Made by a program: the position numbers and the translations under genes
Assembly (NCBI GenBank): GCA_963580455.1
Contig: OY756963.1
Location: 26,927,555-26,991,554 of the forward strand
DNA: 64,000 nucleotides
Direction of reading: 5' to 3'
Source of the DNA: Euonymus europaeus
Lineage: Eukaryota > Streptophyta > Magnoliopsida > Celastrales > Celastraceae
Notes under the pieces: model-generated
What the model saw: only the letters and a program-made list of their open reading frames with translations
What the model was told of the DNA's origin: nothing
Database searches by the model: none
Shown: positions 22,811-34,547 of the stretch, one piece after another
Layout of the letters: each line of letters opens with the position of its first letter
How positions within the stretch are numbered: the first letter of the stretch is position 1

Positions 22811-24465
22811 TTCCTGTAAAATCACATTTGACAATGGTCATAGTCCTGTTGTTTTCTTTACGGGAGGGAATAGGCATTGTTAGGAACAAAATTTTCATGA
22901 TTAAAATCATTGATATTAATGGCTTCTTAATTTATAACTAATCAATCCAATTGATCTTGGTATCAAAAGATTTATACTAATTTAGTCTCTTAAATAGTAT
23001 GGGAATTCAAATGATAATTTTAGTCTCATGCACCTTATGGGCACGATAGCTTCCATGTCCAACCGTATCAGTATGGGGAAGCTTTGTAAGTAGAACAAAG
23101 AATGCATGGAATTTATAATTTGGGCGGTTCCATAGAATATATAATTCAAAGAAAGACTTGGATAGTGATGAAGACTACCTAATTTAATTTTTGATTAAAA
23201 ATTAAAATGAAAATTTAGAGTCAAACATCATAAATAATGTAATATTGCATTGGCATTATTTAAAAGCAAAAATTGTTTAACATAAAAATCATATAGACAA
23301 CCCAACACATTAATTTCATATTCTTTTATTTTTTTATTTAAAGTGCCAATTATATGAAATATTGCACCTTTTACATTTCATGATTATCATGGGACAACGT
23401 TTCAATCACTTGGGATAATAGTGTCGATCTACTTGAGGTCAAATAGTATGAAATTAGAAATTTTTGAATTCGATTATCATCGAAAGTAATATGATCGAGT
23501 ATTTTTAAAGGACATGTTTTTATTATATATTTCTAGTTAAAAAAGAAGAATAATGTTTCTAGATATCATCATAGCCTTTAATCACGTCGAATATCCTCAA
23601 AGCCATGAATAAAAATCTTTTCAATTTTAAATAATTATAAAGGTATAAATATTTGTATGATATTATGATGCAAGCTTTAACTAATTTTATGAAATAAATA
23701 AAAATAAATGGTCGACAGGCTTATGATGAATGCAGTTCGGTGATTGGTTTTTGGATGGAACGTCAACGTGCCTCAGAAAAGTGTCAAATGGATTTATTTT
23801 AATTACTTATATTAATATAAAATTAGATTAAGAAAAAAAGCTGAATCTTTGGGTAATGAGTTTTATTGGGATTTATATACGGGCGTCACCGGAATAGCCG
23901 GCGCCCCTGGAGTCTCATGCACGGAGTTACCGTACCGATTTCAAGGACACCTGTCGATATCTAGAAATTTTTTAATCCTGAGAGTTCTTCATCGTCACGT
24001 GGCCACGCGGAGTAAAATACAGCGAGTACAATTGGCATAACGTGACTAGCGCGTAACGGATTCAGGCTGACCTGGACGAGGAGGTTAAGAAGATACAACG
24101 AGAGTTGCTGATGTGTCAGTGAGGTGGTAGGCCAAGTCACGGACCGACGCGATTGTCATGCGCGAGGGTTAAAGCGTCGGTCCATTACAGAGGAAAACAG
24201 ATTAGTAGAACAGGGGAGAATGGGAGAGTCGGTTATTGGCAGTTAGACTTAGGGGAGGCAGTGAGGTTGTTAAACGTGGTGGTTAATTATATTTAACCAT
24301 GGTTAATCTCTTAATCTAGTTAGGCAAGATTAGGACCTGAAACTTTTGTTAGGCTATAAGAAGATTGCTCCATCACAGCTTTTCTGGGACTCCGAGTGTT
24401 CCATCACAGACCCCTCCGCTGTATGTAAGGCATAGAGAGAGAGAGAGAGGAAAACACAGACAACA

Positions 24466-27400
24466 ATGGCGGTTTCTTCGAGATGGCTCGCGCTATCCAC
24501 AATGCTGGTTCTAATGCTGTTTGTTAGAGTAAATGTCTCCGCAGAGAAGGTCGAGCAGAAGTACAGGTACTTTGGGCCACTAATGTCTCTCTGTTTTTGT
24601 ATGAATTCAATGTCAATTGTTAATTTGAGAGGTGAAGAAACAATAAGTGAGTTTCGTTTCTTCTTCAAAGTTGTGTCAATGCAGATTTAGAGTTCGAGTA
24701 CTTACTGCGTAGTTGTTTCTTCTCTGATCAGGTTTCAAGAAGCAGAGAAACTGCAGAGCCCTGAAAACTCATCCATGGAGATTAGGTTAGTTTTAGAAAC
24801 TCGATTGCAATTTCCGAGAAGCAATTCAGTCATTTTAGATTCATAGAATGTTAATCCAAGCCGTTGAGATCGGATCCGAAAAGTCTTTGATCGTTAATAG
24901 ACTTTCCTGTCCTTTCTATGCTCAGAAAAGTACCCTATACGTCAAAGTAGCTCCGGCTACTTCCTTGACTACGATGTTTAACTCAAAAAAACGCCATTAA
25001 TCTCTGCCTGTGCAATCTCGGATTTCTAAACCAGTGAGGTTCGATTAGTAATAGCACTTTTAATTTGGATACTTTAATTACATCGTCGTTTACGATTATC
25101 AAATGATAGCGTGAGTCTGCTGTAAAATTTTCTATTGGCACCTTCCGTATGCGAAGTTCTTCTCATCTGGCTATTTGAGTCCTTGGGTTTAGCAAATTTC
25201 TGCAAATTCAGTCTATAAATTCTTGTTTGTGGCAGTGGAGTAATGTAATAGACTAATATCAGGTTCAGAAAATTAAAATTAATGAAGAAGTAAAAACTTA
25301 TTCGTTCATTGTTTTTCTTTTACTTGACAGGTCAAATGATTTAAATGAGCATGTGGTGGAAAATCCAGATGAAGTTGCTGCAATGGTTGATATGTGAGTC
25401 TCTCTTTCTCTGTGAATTGACGTAAACCTTAATTATTGTTTACATTAAACAATTCAGTCCCTTGATAGATAATTTTGTGTTTCCATTCATTTTTTGTTTT
25501 GGTTTTTTAATAGAGCTGGAGCAGGCCACCATGTTCATTTGGTGTTAGTTTTTTAATATATAAATTAATTATTAACTAAGAGAGTAGTTCGAGTCTCTCT
25601 CTGGTACTTTTAATTCCTTTCGATAACTACATCCCTCCACTTACTGAAGTTTATTTAAGGATACTGGGGCGACCATGTTATTAGATGTTGCCATCTCTAC
25701 ACCTTTTTTGCCTTTTCAAATCGATTGGCCAGCTTACCCGTATGCCATCGTCTTTGAGATCCGCGCATCACCTTCTTTAATTAATTTCTATTATCTTTCT
25801 CTTAACTTATCCAATTCCATGCAGTTCCTATTGTCCATGTGAGTTAAATGAGCCATCTTGATTGAGAGAGATTACGTCTTTACTTTTAAGCTACGTTGAT
25901 AGCTTACACTTAAACTGAAACTTAAATATAGTATAAGGTTTTTCATACTAGAAGAAATTAATTGAAATATTTGGGATGCTGAGCTGATTCATCTACCGCT
26001 CAACTGATCACCCAACTCACAGATTGTATGAAAGGCCCTTATGAACTCAATAAATGGGTTCCCTCTTTATATATTGTCACCGACAGGCCAATGCATAAGT
26101 CTACTCGACACGAATTTGTTTTTCCCCTCCCCTCCACCTTCGCATTTATTTCTAATTGCCGGATCTGGTGACTTAAATCAGCTAAGTTCCGTATCATTCA
26201 TCCGTATGCATCTTCCAGTTCAGCTCACGTGGCCTACATGCAGTTGTGGGGTCAACTTTCTTTAACTCTTCAAAGTCATTCAATTTGCCATACTACATTT
26301 ATAAGTTTGAGGACTTTAAAGTTTGAACGCGTCACAATATCTGTCCACCAATTAATTAAAGAACATGATTTGCTAAATTGTTAATGATGATCTTTTGCTA
26401 ATTTACAGGAGCATACGTAATAGCACAGAAAGGAGAAAGTTGGGATTTTTCTCATGTGGAACAGGCAACCCAATTGATGATTGTTGGCGATGTGACCCAC
26501 AGTGGCACCGTAACCGGAAGAGCCTAGCCAACTGTGCTATTGGCTTTGGACGCAATGCAGTCGGTGGTCGTGATGGCCAGTACTATGTTGTCAGTGACCC
26601 CGGTGATGATGACCCTGTTAACCCAAAACCCGGGACGCTCCGCCACGCAGTCATCCAAGACGGGCCTTTATGGATTGTGTTCAAGAGGGACATGGTGATA
26701 ACACTGAAACAGGAACTTATCATGAACAGCTTCAAGACAATTGATGCCCGTGGAGTCAATGTTCACATTGCCAATGGTGCTTGTATTACAATCCAATATG
26801 TCACAAATATCATTATCCATGGTCTCCATATTCATGACTGCAAGCCCACTGGGAATGCTATGGTTCGAAGCTCGCCTTCTCATTATGGGTGGAGGACAAT
26901 TGCTGATGGAGATGGCATTTCAATCTTTGGAGCAAGCCACGTTTGGATTGATCACAATTCTCTATCTAATTGTGCCGATGGCCTTATTGATGCTATAATG
27001 GCTTCAACCGCTATCACAATCTCCAACAACTACTTCACCCATCACAATGAGGTCTAGTCAGCTATAATTCATTCTTCCTCTGTTTATTTGGTTTAGGCTT
27101 GGGAGAAGACTAAAACTCGTTCTGTCATCGGCTAAAACTGCAGGTTATGCTGTTGGGTCATAGTGACTCTTATACTAAAGATAAGGTGATGCAAGTTACT
27201 ATTGCCTACAACCATTTTGGTGAGGGTCTTATTCAAAGAATGCCAAGGTAAACATCTAAACTTAAACTTCTCCGCTTCTAGGGTGAGACTAAATTGTTTT
27301 TAATAATCAATCTTCCAGGTGTAGGCATGGGTATTTCCATGTAGTGAACAATGACTATACACACTGGGAAATGTATGCTATTGGTGGAAGTGCTAGTCCC

Positions 27401-27744
27401 ACCATTAACAGTCAGGGCAACAGATATCTTGCCCCTGCAAACCCTTTTGCCAAGGAGGTATACATATCATTGATAATGATTAAATAAACGTGGGATTTTA
27501 TTAATAAAACTGATGTACACAGGTGACAAAAAGGGTGGAAATGGATACAGAAATGTGGAAGCACTGGAACTGGAGATCAGAGGGAGACCTGATGCTCAAT
27601 GGAGCCTACTTCACTCCATCAGGAGCTGGAGCATCTGCCAGCTATGCCAGGGCCTCAAGCTTAGGAGCTAAATCCTCTTCCATGGTCGGTTCACTTACTT
27701 CCAGAGCAGGTGCCCTTTCTTGCCGCAGGGGCAGACAATGTTAA
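24466..27744 (+). CDS. Pectate lyase, polysaccharide lyase family 1, secreted
   Basis: Exons 24466-24566, 24732-24785, 25331-25393, 26409-27051, 27144-27247, 27319-27457 and 27523-27744 join in frame to 441 residues, a normal length for plant PL1. It cleaves de-esterified homogalacturonan by beta-elimination in the cell wall, with Ca2+. The first ~26 residues ([19 protein letters not shown]...SAE) form a signal peptide. The catalytic domain begins near residue 85 ([13 protein letters not shown]) and shows [54 protein letters not shown] and [20 protein letters not shown] with the RxPxxR active-site motif. The C terminus is Ser/Ala-rich and ends CRRGRQC. I see no lesion. In Arabidopsis a pectate lyase also sits beside TMKL1 and ABI3, so this is probably the orthologous member. 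The substrate is assigned from family knowledge. Confidence 0.95.
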
Positions 27745-28426
27745 TTTTCAACCCCAACACCAATTAGAGAAAAACCAAAGAAACAGATGAAAAAAGAAAA
27801 GAAGAGAAACAGGGGGTTTCTTCTTTTGTTAATTTATTCCATTACCATTGTTACAGCAGAGGTCAGTTTCAAGCCACGCCATTATTGTTCAAGTCTCCAG
27901 TTAGTAATCTCTATCTATCCTGGCAAGTATTTTGACAAATATGCATTATTTTCACATGTTGTAAAGCTGTCAGGATTGCCACTGACCGACCTCGGCCTGC
28001 TTAAGCTGCCGTAGTGTTGTTCACTCCTTTTGTTTGTTTTTCATATCTAAATTTCTCATAAAAAATTTCTGCACCTATCTCCTTAATCCCTTTTGTGTCT
28101 ACATTGATATCCACTCTTGCTCTGTTTTCTTCAAGTGGGATGAACCTTTCTTGCCCACTAAGCCGCTCTAAAATGCCTACTCATGATGTAAAGATGCTGT
28201 CAGATCCTAGCCTACACATTATTATAGTTTATAATTTTCTCAAGTGTAAGAAATGCTTGCCATGAATAATATTGAGGATTCAAAAACCATTCATACAAAT
28301 ACAATACTATGTTTAACAGCATTATAGTCTTACACTACAATTACGATCTTAATGAACTGTTACACATACGTAGAAATTAGGCTAATTGGGATTTCACGAC
28401 TAGATAAAAATGATGACAAGGAAAGC
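27745..28426. other. Convergent intergenic region
   Basis: Shared 3' flank of the pectate lyase (plus) and TMKL1 (minus) genes. I see no further gene. It should hold both 3' UTRs. Confidence 0.5.
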
Positions 28427-31075
28427 TCAGAAGGGGGTACCGATTTCGCTTCTAGTTTCAGTAGGGCTGTATAGGGCAGACCTGTTTCTTGGTCTGTTCT
28501 CCTCCAGCTGCTTCACAACTTCATCCATGGTGGGTCTAACTGTAGCCACTGGAGCGCAGCAACCCATTGCAAGCTTCAAAGCCTGAACCAAACCTTCTTC
28601 CATTGGGCTCCTCACTCCCCTTAAGATCTCCACATCAAAAACTTCCATAGTTGTCTCTTCCAAAACTGCCACTTTCACCATTGAAGGCAAGTCCACAAAA
28701 TCACCAGTTCTCCCATTTTTACCAGGTTTCTTGCCTATCAAAACTTCCAGGAGAAGTATTCCAAATGCATATACATCTGTTCTTGAATTGCATTTCTTCA
28801 TCCTTTGAAGCTCTGGTGCTTTGTATCCATCAGCCTTTGCAAGTGACACGATTTCGTCAGCCACCGCTGGGATCATTAGTTTGTCAAGCCCAAACTCAGT
28901 GAGCCTAGCCACAAAGAAGTCATCCACCAACACATTTTTGGATCTTACATTTCCATGAGTAACTGGCACCTCAAGGCCTGTATGCAAATACGCAAGTCCC
29001 CTCGCGATACCCAGCGCAATCTTGTGTCGCCGAGCCCAATTCATTACTGGCTTTCCCACTCTAGATTCTGCAATCAGCCAGAAAAGAAAACAAAATTTTG
29101 CTGAGCATAAATATTCACTAATGCTTTAACTCCACGGATCTCAATGTATCCGCTAAAAAAATATGGCGTAACCTTGTAGAACTCAACAGGCCAGAAAACT
29201 TATTCGGTCTCCAATTTAAGATGTAACTTAGGCTGTGGACCTAGATGTCATGTAATGGTTAAGCTTAATAACCAACAAGTTCAGAAAATAAAAATCCCTG
29301 GTCGAATTCTTATTTGTATGGATCGTGGAAAATCTAATGTCCACCCGTAAGGTTAACGTTGAGTACCACTGTTTACATTCCACCTGCTTCTGCCTGCTTT
29401 TTTTTTTTTTTTTAACTTATACTGTTTTGCCTAAGAAAATATGCAGGAGCCAATAAATGACAAGCAATGCCTTAATCAACCCGAGATTCCTTGTGAAAAA
29501 TAGTTCTTGGCGAAGACCAAGCAGTCTTCTGATAGAAACCGATTTAACATATAGAACTTAGTTCAAAAAATTAACGGTACTCCTAATCAAGACAAGCAAC
29601 AATAGTTGGATGGCCATACTGCAAGAACAAACAAATAAATTGCAGAGAAAAGGTAAAAACGTTCTATACATACCATGTAAAAGGTCATGAAGAGTCCTAT
29701 TAGGCAGATAATCGTAAATAAGTAGTTTTTCTCCTCTTTTCCCTTGATAGAAAGCTCGTAGTGGAATCAAATTCTCATGCCGAATCCTTCCCAATTGTTT
29801 TATAACTGGTAGACACAAACTCCCATCTTTGCAACTACCTTCTCTCAACAACCTCAAAGCAATGCTACCACCATCGCCAAGCTTTGCCTTATAGGTCGTC
29901 CCATAGCTTGTCTTCTCCATCACTTGACCTGTGGCATTCAATACATCCTCTAATGTCAGGTGCTCACCACCTTGAAACAGAATTAGCCTTCCCTCACCAA
30001 CGCCACCACCATTTTCATCATCTTCTTCTTCTCCTTCCTCCAATTCATCTTCACTTGCTCCACTATTCCTCCTCTTCTTGTTTTGTACATAGCCTATCAA
30101 TAATGAAGCCGTAACCACCACTCCGGTCATCAAACCGATCACAAGACCTGCAATTGCACCCGAACTCAATCCAGAACTTCCAGTACAACTTCTTAAAGGC
30201 AACCCACAAAGCCCAGGATTGTTTTCTTGAAAAACCTCTGGCCCAAACTTTGCATCCCCAAACACTGGCAACATACCACTGAAATTGTTGTGCGAAAGAT
30301 TCAACTTTTCAAGTTTCAACCGTGCTAAACTCTCAGGAATCGAACCCGATAACAAATTACTCGAAAGATCAAGTTCCTTAAGACCTTGAAATCTAGTAAC
30401 AAACTCAGGGAAACTCCCAGAGATCTTGTTGTTGCCTAAATCAAGAAATTGTAAATTCATACAAGTAGAGTTGGGCAATGCGGGCTCAGGGAGTGACCCA
30501 GACAGTGAATTAGCATGAAGCCTAAGTGAAATTAGCCTATCACATAGATTCCAGACAGAAGGGGCTAAAGACCCACTCAACACGTTACCACTCAAATCAA
30601 TATCAGAGAGTGAGGAGCTGTATCCGAGCTCAAGAGGTATAGTTCCACTTAGTGAATTAATACTAAGGTAAAGGCTTTGAAGCATAGAGAACTGACCAAG
30701 CTCTCTAGGGAGTGAACCAGTAAGGTTAGCAGACGGGAGCTGTAGAGAGAGAAGATGAAGAGATGGATCTTTGAACAAAGTGAGGTTAATCCAATGTGGG
30801 GAAGAGGTGTCACTACAAGAGAGTGGAGAACCATTGGAGAAAACCCATTTGAGGCCCCTCCATTGACAGATAGGAACAGAGGAATTCCATGAAGAGAGCA
30901 ACATATTGTCATTGTTACCTTGTAATGAAGCTTTGATCTTGCCCAGCAGAAGCTCAACATCAGCAGAAGAAGAAGAAGGTAACAACAAAGGCTTTGCAAG
31001 TCTTGTTAGTAATAGGCTTCCGATTAAGAAGAAGAAGAAATTGTTGTTGACAGAGTGAAATTTCAAAACCGCCAT
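28427..31075 (-). CDS. TMKL1: LRR receptor-like pseudokinase TMKL1
   Basis: Two exons, 29674-31075 and 28427-29067, join after Leu-Leu-His and give 680 residues (Arabidopsis TMKL1 is similar in length). Order: N-terminal hydrophobic signal segment (residues ~12-25), LRR N-terminal cap (SSWNSSVPICQWRGLKW), about six LRRs (~105-270), one transmembrane helix (~306-330, AGLVIGLMTGVVVTASLLIGY), a basic stop-transfer NKKRR, an acidic juxtamembrane tract (EDELEEGEEEDDENGGG), then a kinase-like domain from ~372. Key catalytic residues are missing: the usual VAIK lysine is Arg (IALRLL, ~408), HRD reads HGN (~505) and DFG reads TEFG (~525). It is therefore probably catalytically dead, a known trait of this family. 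The C-terminal SALYSPTETRSEIGTPF is highly typical of TMKL1. Plasma membrane location inferred. No lesion seen. Confidence 0.94.
29068..29673 (-). other. TMKL1 intron with poly(T) tract
   Basis: The only intron of TMKL1. A 16-17 base T run lies at about 29397-29413. Upstream of it, TGTAATGGTTAAGC and CCCTGGTCGAATTC (about 29253-29306) weakly resemble Pol III A and B boxes, so a decayed SINE is possible but not shown. Confidence 0.35.
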
Positions 31076-34000
31076 GAATGCAGAAAAGAAGTGAGAGAGA
31101 AAGAAGAGGAAAGTTGAGAGTTTGCTCCACTTTGTGGAGTTCTAGGACAACTTCTTCTTTTGGGAAAGCTGACACGACACAGTGTTGACTGTGAGTAGTC
31201 TGATTGTCTAATAATTCAACGGTCATGATCTGCTTATGTAACCTTACACAAATTCACCGTCTTGCCCCTCTCTATCATCCATAGTAATTCTAAACCGTAG
31301 GATTTCAGTCAAAATTGTTTGATGATGGTTTCGAAATGATCGGACGGTGAGGGATTTAGGATGCAGGTACAACAACCTCAAGAGGGACCAATTTTTTATG
31401 TGAATAAATAATTGAGTTGCTTTTGATATTAATATGGTTCCCTGCACGCTCTCCTTTGGAACTCCAGATTTTTTATGCAATTTTTCCTTAAAAAGAGAAG
31501 AAGAGAAGCCGATTGTTTTTCATTTGCAGGAAGCCACCAAGTGTGATCTTTTCAAGGTGAAGTGTAGAGAGGCCACACCGGATCTTCGGTGTTCCTGTCT
31601 CTGAAATCCTACACGTCTCAATAGCGTGACTGACCGATGAATTTGACTTGGCGATTGAAAGGTACGAGAAGGTGAGTGTGCATGTACTGAGATGGTGTTG
31701 AAAGACAGTTTGTGCAAAATTTAGTGGGCCAGTAAGCAAAAGTAAAAGTTGTTATCGATGAAGGAAATTAAAAATTTAGAAAAGGCGAATCTCTGTCCAC
31801 AGCTGGGACGTAGAGAGGGCCATGGAAGTAACATGTTTTGATGGATAAAGTAGAGCTTTCAAAAGTAAAGAAGAATTCATATGTGTGGGCAAGTCCCCAG
31901 AGGTTGCTCTCAAGTGGGCCTGGTATTGACCCAAATCATATCTTCTTTTGGTAATAATGCATTCAATATGCACATAAGAAAACAAGCAAACTTTGTATTC
32001 TCGGTTTGATTGACATTAAATTTTGCAAAATAATAGTAATATTTAACATTTTGAGAGGGACTGATGTAGTATTCGAAATTGTTGATTTTTTTATGAAATG
32101 AACGTCAATTGTAAAGGTGAGATATTGTCTGTTTTGGGCAAATACCCCACACCAATTTATATTCAAGTGTATGGGTATGTCAATTGCAGAGGTGAAATAT
32201 TGTTTGTTTTGAGCCAATAAATAACCTGCACATGTTTATCGTTTCAAAAGATGCCGATGTGGTATTCGAAATTGTTGATTTTTTTTATGAAATGAAGGTC
32301 AATTGCAAAGGTGAGATATTGTCTGTTTTGGGCAAATACCCCCACCAATTTATATTCAAGTGCAGGGGTATGTCAATTGCAGAGGTGAAATATTGTTTGT
32401 TTTGAGCCAATAAATAATCTGCACATGTTTATCGTTTCAAAAGATGCCGCTAGAAGGGTAAGGTATCTCCGAGACATGCGTGACATTTTCAAGTTCTAAC
32501 ATAAATTTTGGTTGGTCTTTTGGGACTATGTAGCTACAGCACTCCTTAGTCAAAAGTGGTGCCACCCTCCATCTATGGTAATAAAGCTTTGTGGTGCATA
32601 AATCATAGGTAGAGAATTTGGGACCTACAATTGTTCCTTGGAGGAAAACTCGAGAGTAATAAGAAAGAAAGCAATTTGTAGGACCTTTCAGAAAGTTATA
32701 AACAGGCCATTACGGGCATGGGAGTGATAAAATGATAGGCAACTAGAAAGATGTATGTACACTTAAAAGCTAATATCATATTTGTTAACATGTCACTGTT
32801 CAAACTCACGCCGGTTCCGTGAAATCATTAGTCGCCAAAACCATTCACAAATAACATGATTGAATCTCTGCTGCTCATCCAACACAGGCAAATCCATGGA
32901 AAGGCGACGCATGTTGCAGTTAAAAGCTCAATTAAAGGCAACAAAGGAACCACATTGACTCTACTTATTAACAAAGTCCATATATGTGTGCTCATGCTTT
33001 GTGGAAAATTTCAACACTTTTCACATAAGCCTAGCAGCAGCAGCAGCAATAGCAATGGTCAAAACAAGTAGTCCACTGTAATTATCTAAGTATTTGACAT
33101 GTAAAAAATACCAGCTGGAATTCTCCTTTTGCATGGGACTTTGCTCAGCATGGTGGAGACATACTAATTGGCATCTTCATTCGGCTCCCACAACATTATT
33201 ATCTTTCTTGATCTATTCTGTACCTGGTGGAGGAAAAAGAAGACATCATTTGAGTTCAAACTTCAGTGAAACAGGAGCACCAGGTTTGTAATAATAAATC
33301 CACAAAAGTTTGGTACCATCTAAAAAGTCATTAAGAAAATGACCCTACAATTATCGGGTCTCCTAATTTCCATTCATCTTTGGCTAATAAGTTTTCCTAA
33401 GGTGAAAGTCGAAAAGCCAATTCAGTACAGTCCAAAGGCATACAGATCATACATAGAACTATTAGTTGAGAATGATATTACTTATATCATGTGATCATAT
33501 TTCCTCCACACAAGTTTCTTTCGACAATAGTTATCTGAGACAAGTGAGGTCGACGTGTTTTGGTCGTTTATGTGTAAAGTCTTTATGATATAGAGTTTAT
33601 GGTTTAGCCCAGAATCAAAACAAATAAGTAAACAAGGTCCATTTTCAACTTCCAAATTTGGACATATTGATCAACTTGTTCAAGCCTGTTGATCAAGAAA
33701 ATGAGACGAGAAAATATTTCAAATAATTGTGTAGACATTTTCAATCATCTTTGTGTACCGAACACTTGGAATGAAATGGAAAATCTATTGAAAAGGATCA
33801 GGCTATATATCCTTGAATAGAAAATCTGTTATATAAAGCACCTGAAACTAAGAAATTGCCACTTGACCAGAAAGCAGGACATAGAATTTACCAATAGACC
33901 ACAAGCACACGATCCACGCTCAAAATGGTGAAAGGCTTTGAAGCTTTAGCAATTCACTTATATATAATTTTGAGATCAGTTATAAAAAGAGTGACAATCT

Positions 34001-34547
34001 TCATTGATGCAAAGGTTCTTAACCATTAAAAGTGTTGTTAACCAATCAAACCAAAGGCAAAGGCAATCTTCTCACTATGATAGTTGAAGGCACTCTCTTC
34101 GGCTTCCTCATCCATGTCGAGCAAGACTTTTGTGACATAAGTCAATGTGGGTTGGGTTACGCGTGCATCAGTTCCATGAGATGACAAGATATCATATTCC
34201 GTTCAAAAATAAATTAAAAAGGAAATTTATGAAAAACTCGCCTTTCCATCTTTTCATTTCATTGCTTACAGTCAGCTGAGTTGAGCTCTAACTAAATTAT
34301 AGTTTCTTCTAAATGTAATTCGTCACTATACGCAAGTAATTCTATAGAATATCGAGGCATAATGGGTAGAAAAATGCTTGTATATACATTAAGCAATATA
34401 GAGGCATATTGTGTACTGGAAGTTTCAAGTAAACCACTGATACATATTCCCAGTTCCCTCATTTCAGTGCATATTTCATCATTTTATGAGACGAGTGTAA
34501 TATACAGGAATTGAAAAAATTGACAAACTCACTCACTCTTATGATTG
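31076..34547. other. Intergenic region between TMKL1 and the plastid protein gene
   Basis: The part up to about 31500 is the TMKL1 promoter side. A 193-bp tandem duplication lies at 32063-32448, and a five-unit AGC run occurs near 33032. The remaining sequence is AT-rich without recognisable coding exons. Confidence 0.5.
32063..32448. repeat. Tandem duplication, 2 x 193 bp
   Basis: Unit 1 at 32063-32255 and unit 2 at 32256-32448 are nearly identical; both start GATGT(A/G)GTATTCGAAATTG and end AAAAGATGCC or similar. Inside each unit a shorter motif (GTCAATTG, AGGTGA, ATATTGT, TGTTTTG) is itself present twice, giving four related copies. Non-coding. Confidence 0.85.

Larger units (their letters stand above)
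20150..24465. other. Long AT-rich spacer upstream of the pectate lyase gene
   Basis: Apart from the repeats listed separately I see no gene. The sequence is AT-rich, and its open frames are short and without family features. The 23870-24460 portion is more GC-balanced and is probably the pectate lyase promoter. A GA-repeat (about 24434-24450) lies just before the start codon. Confidence 0.5.
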
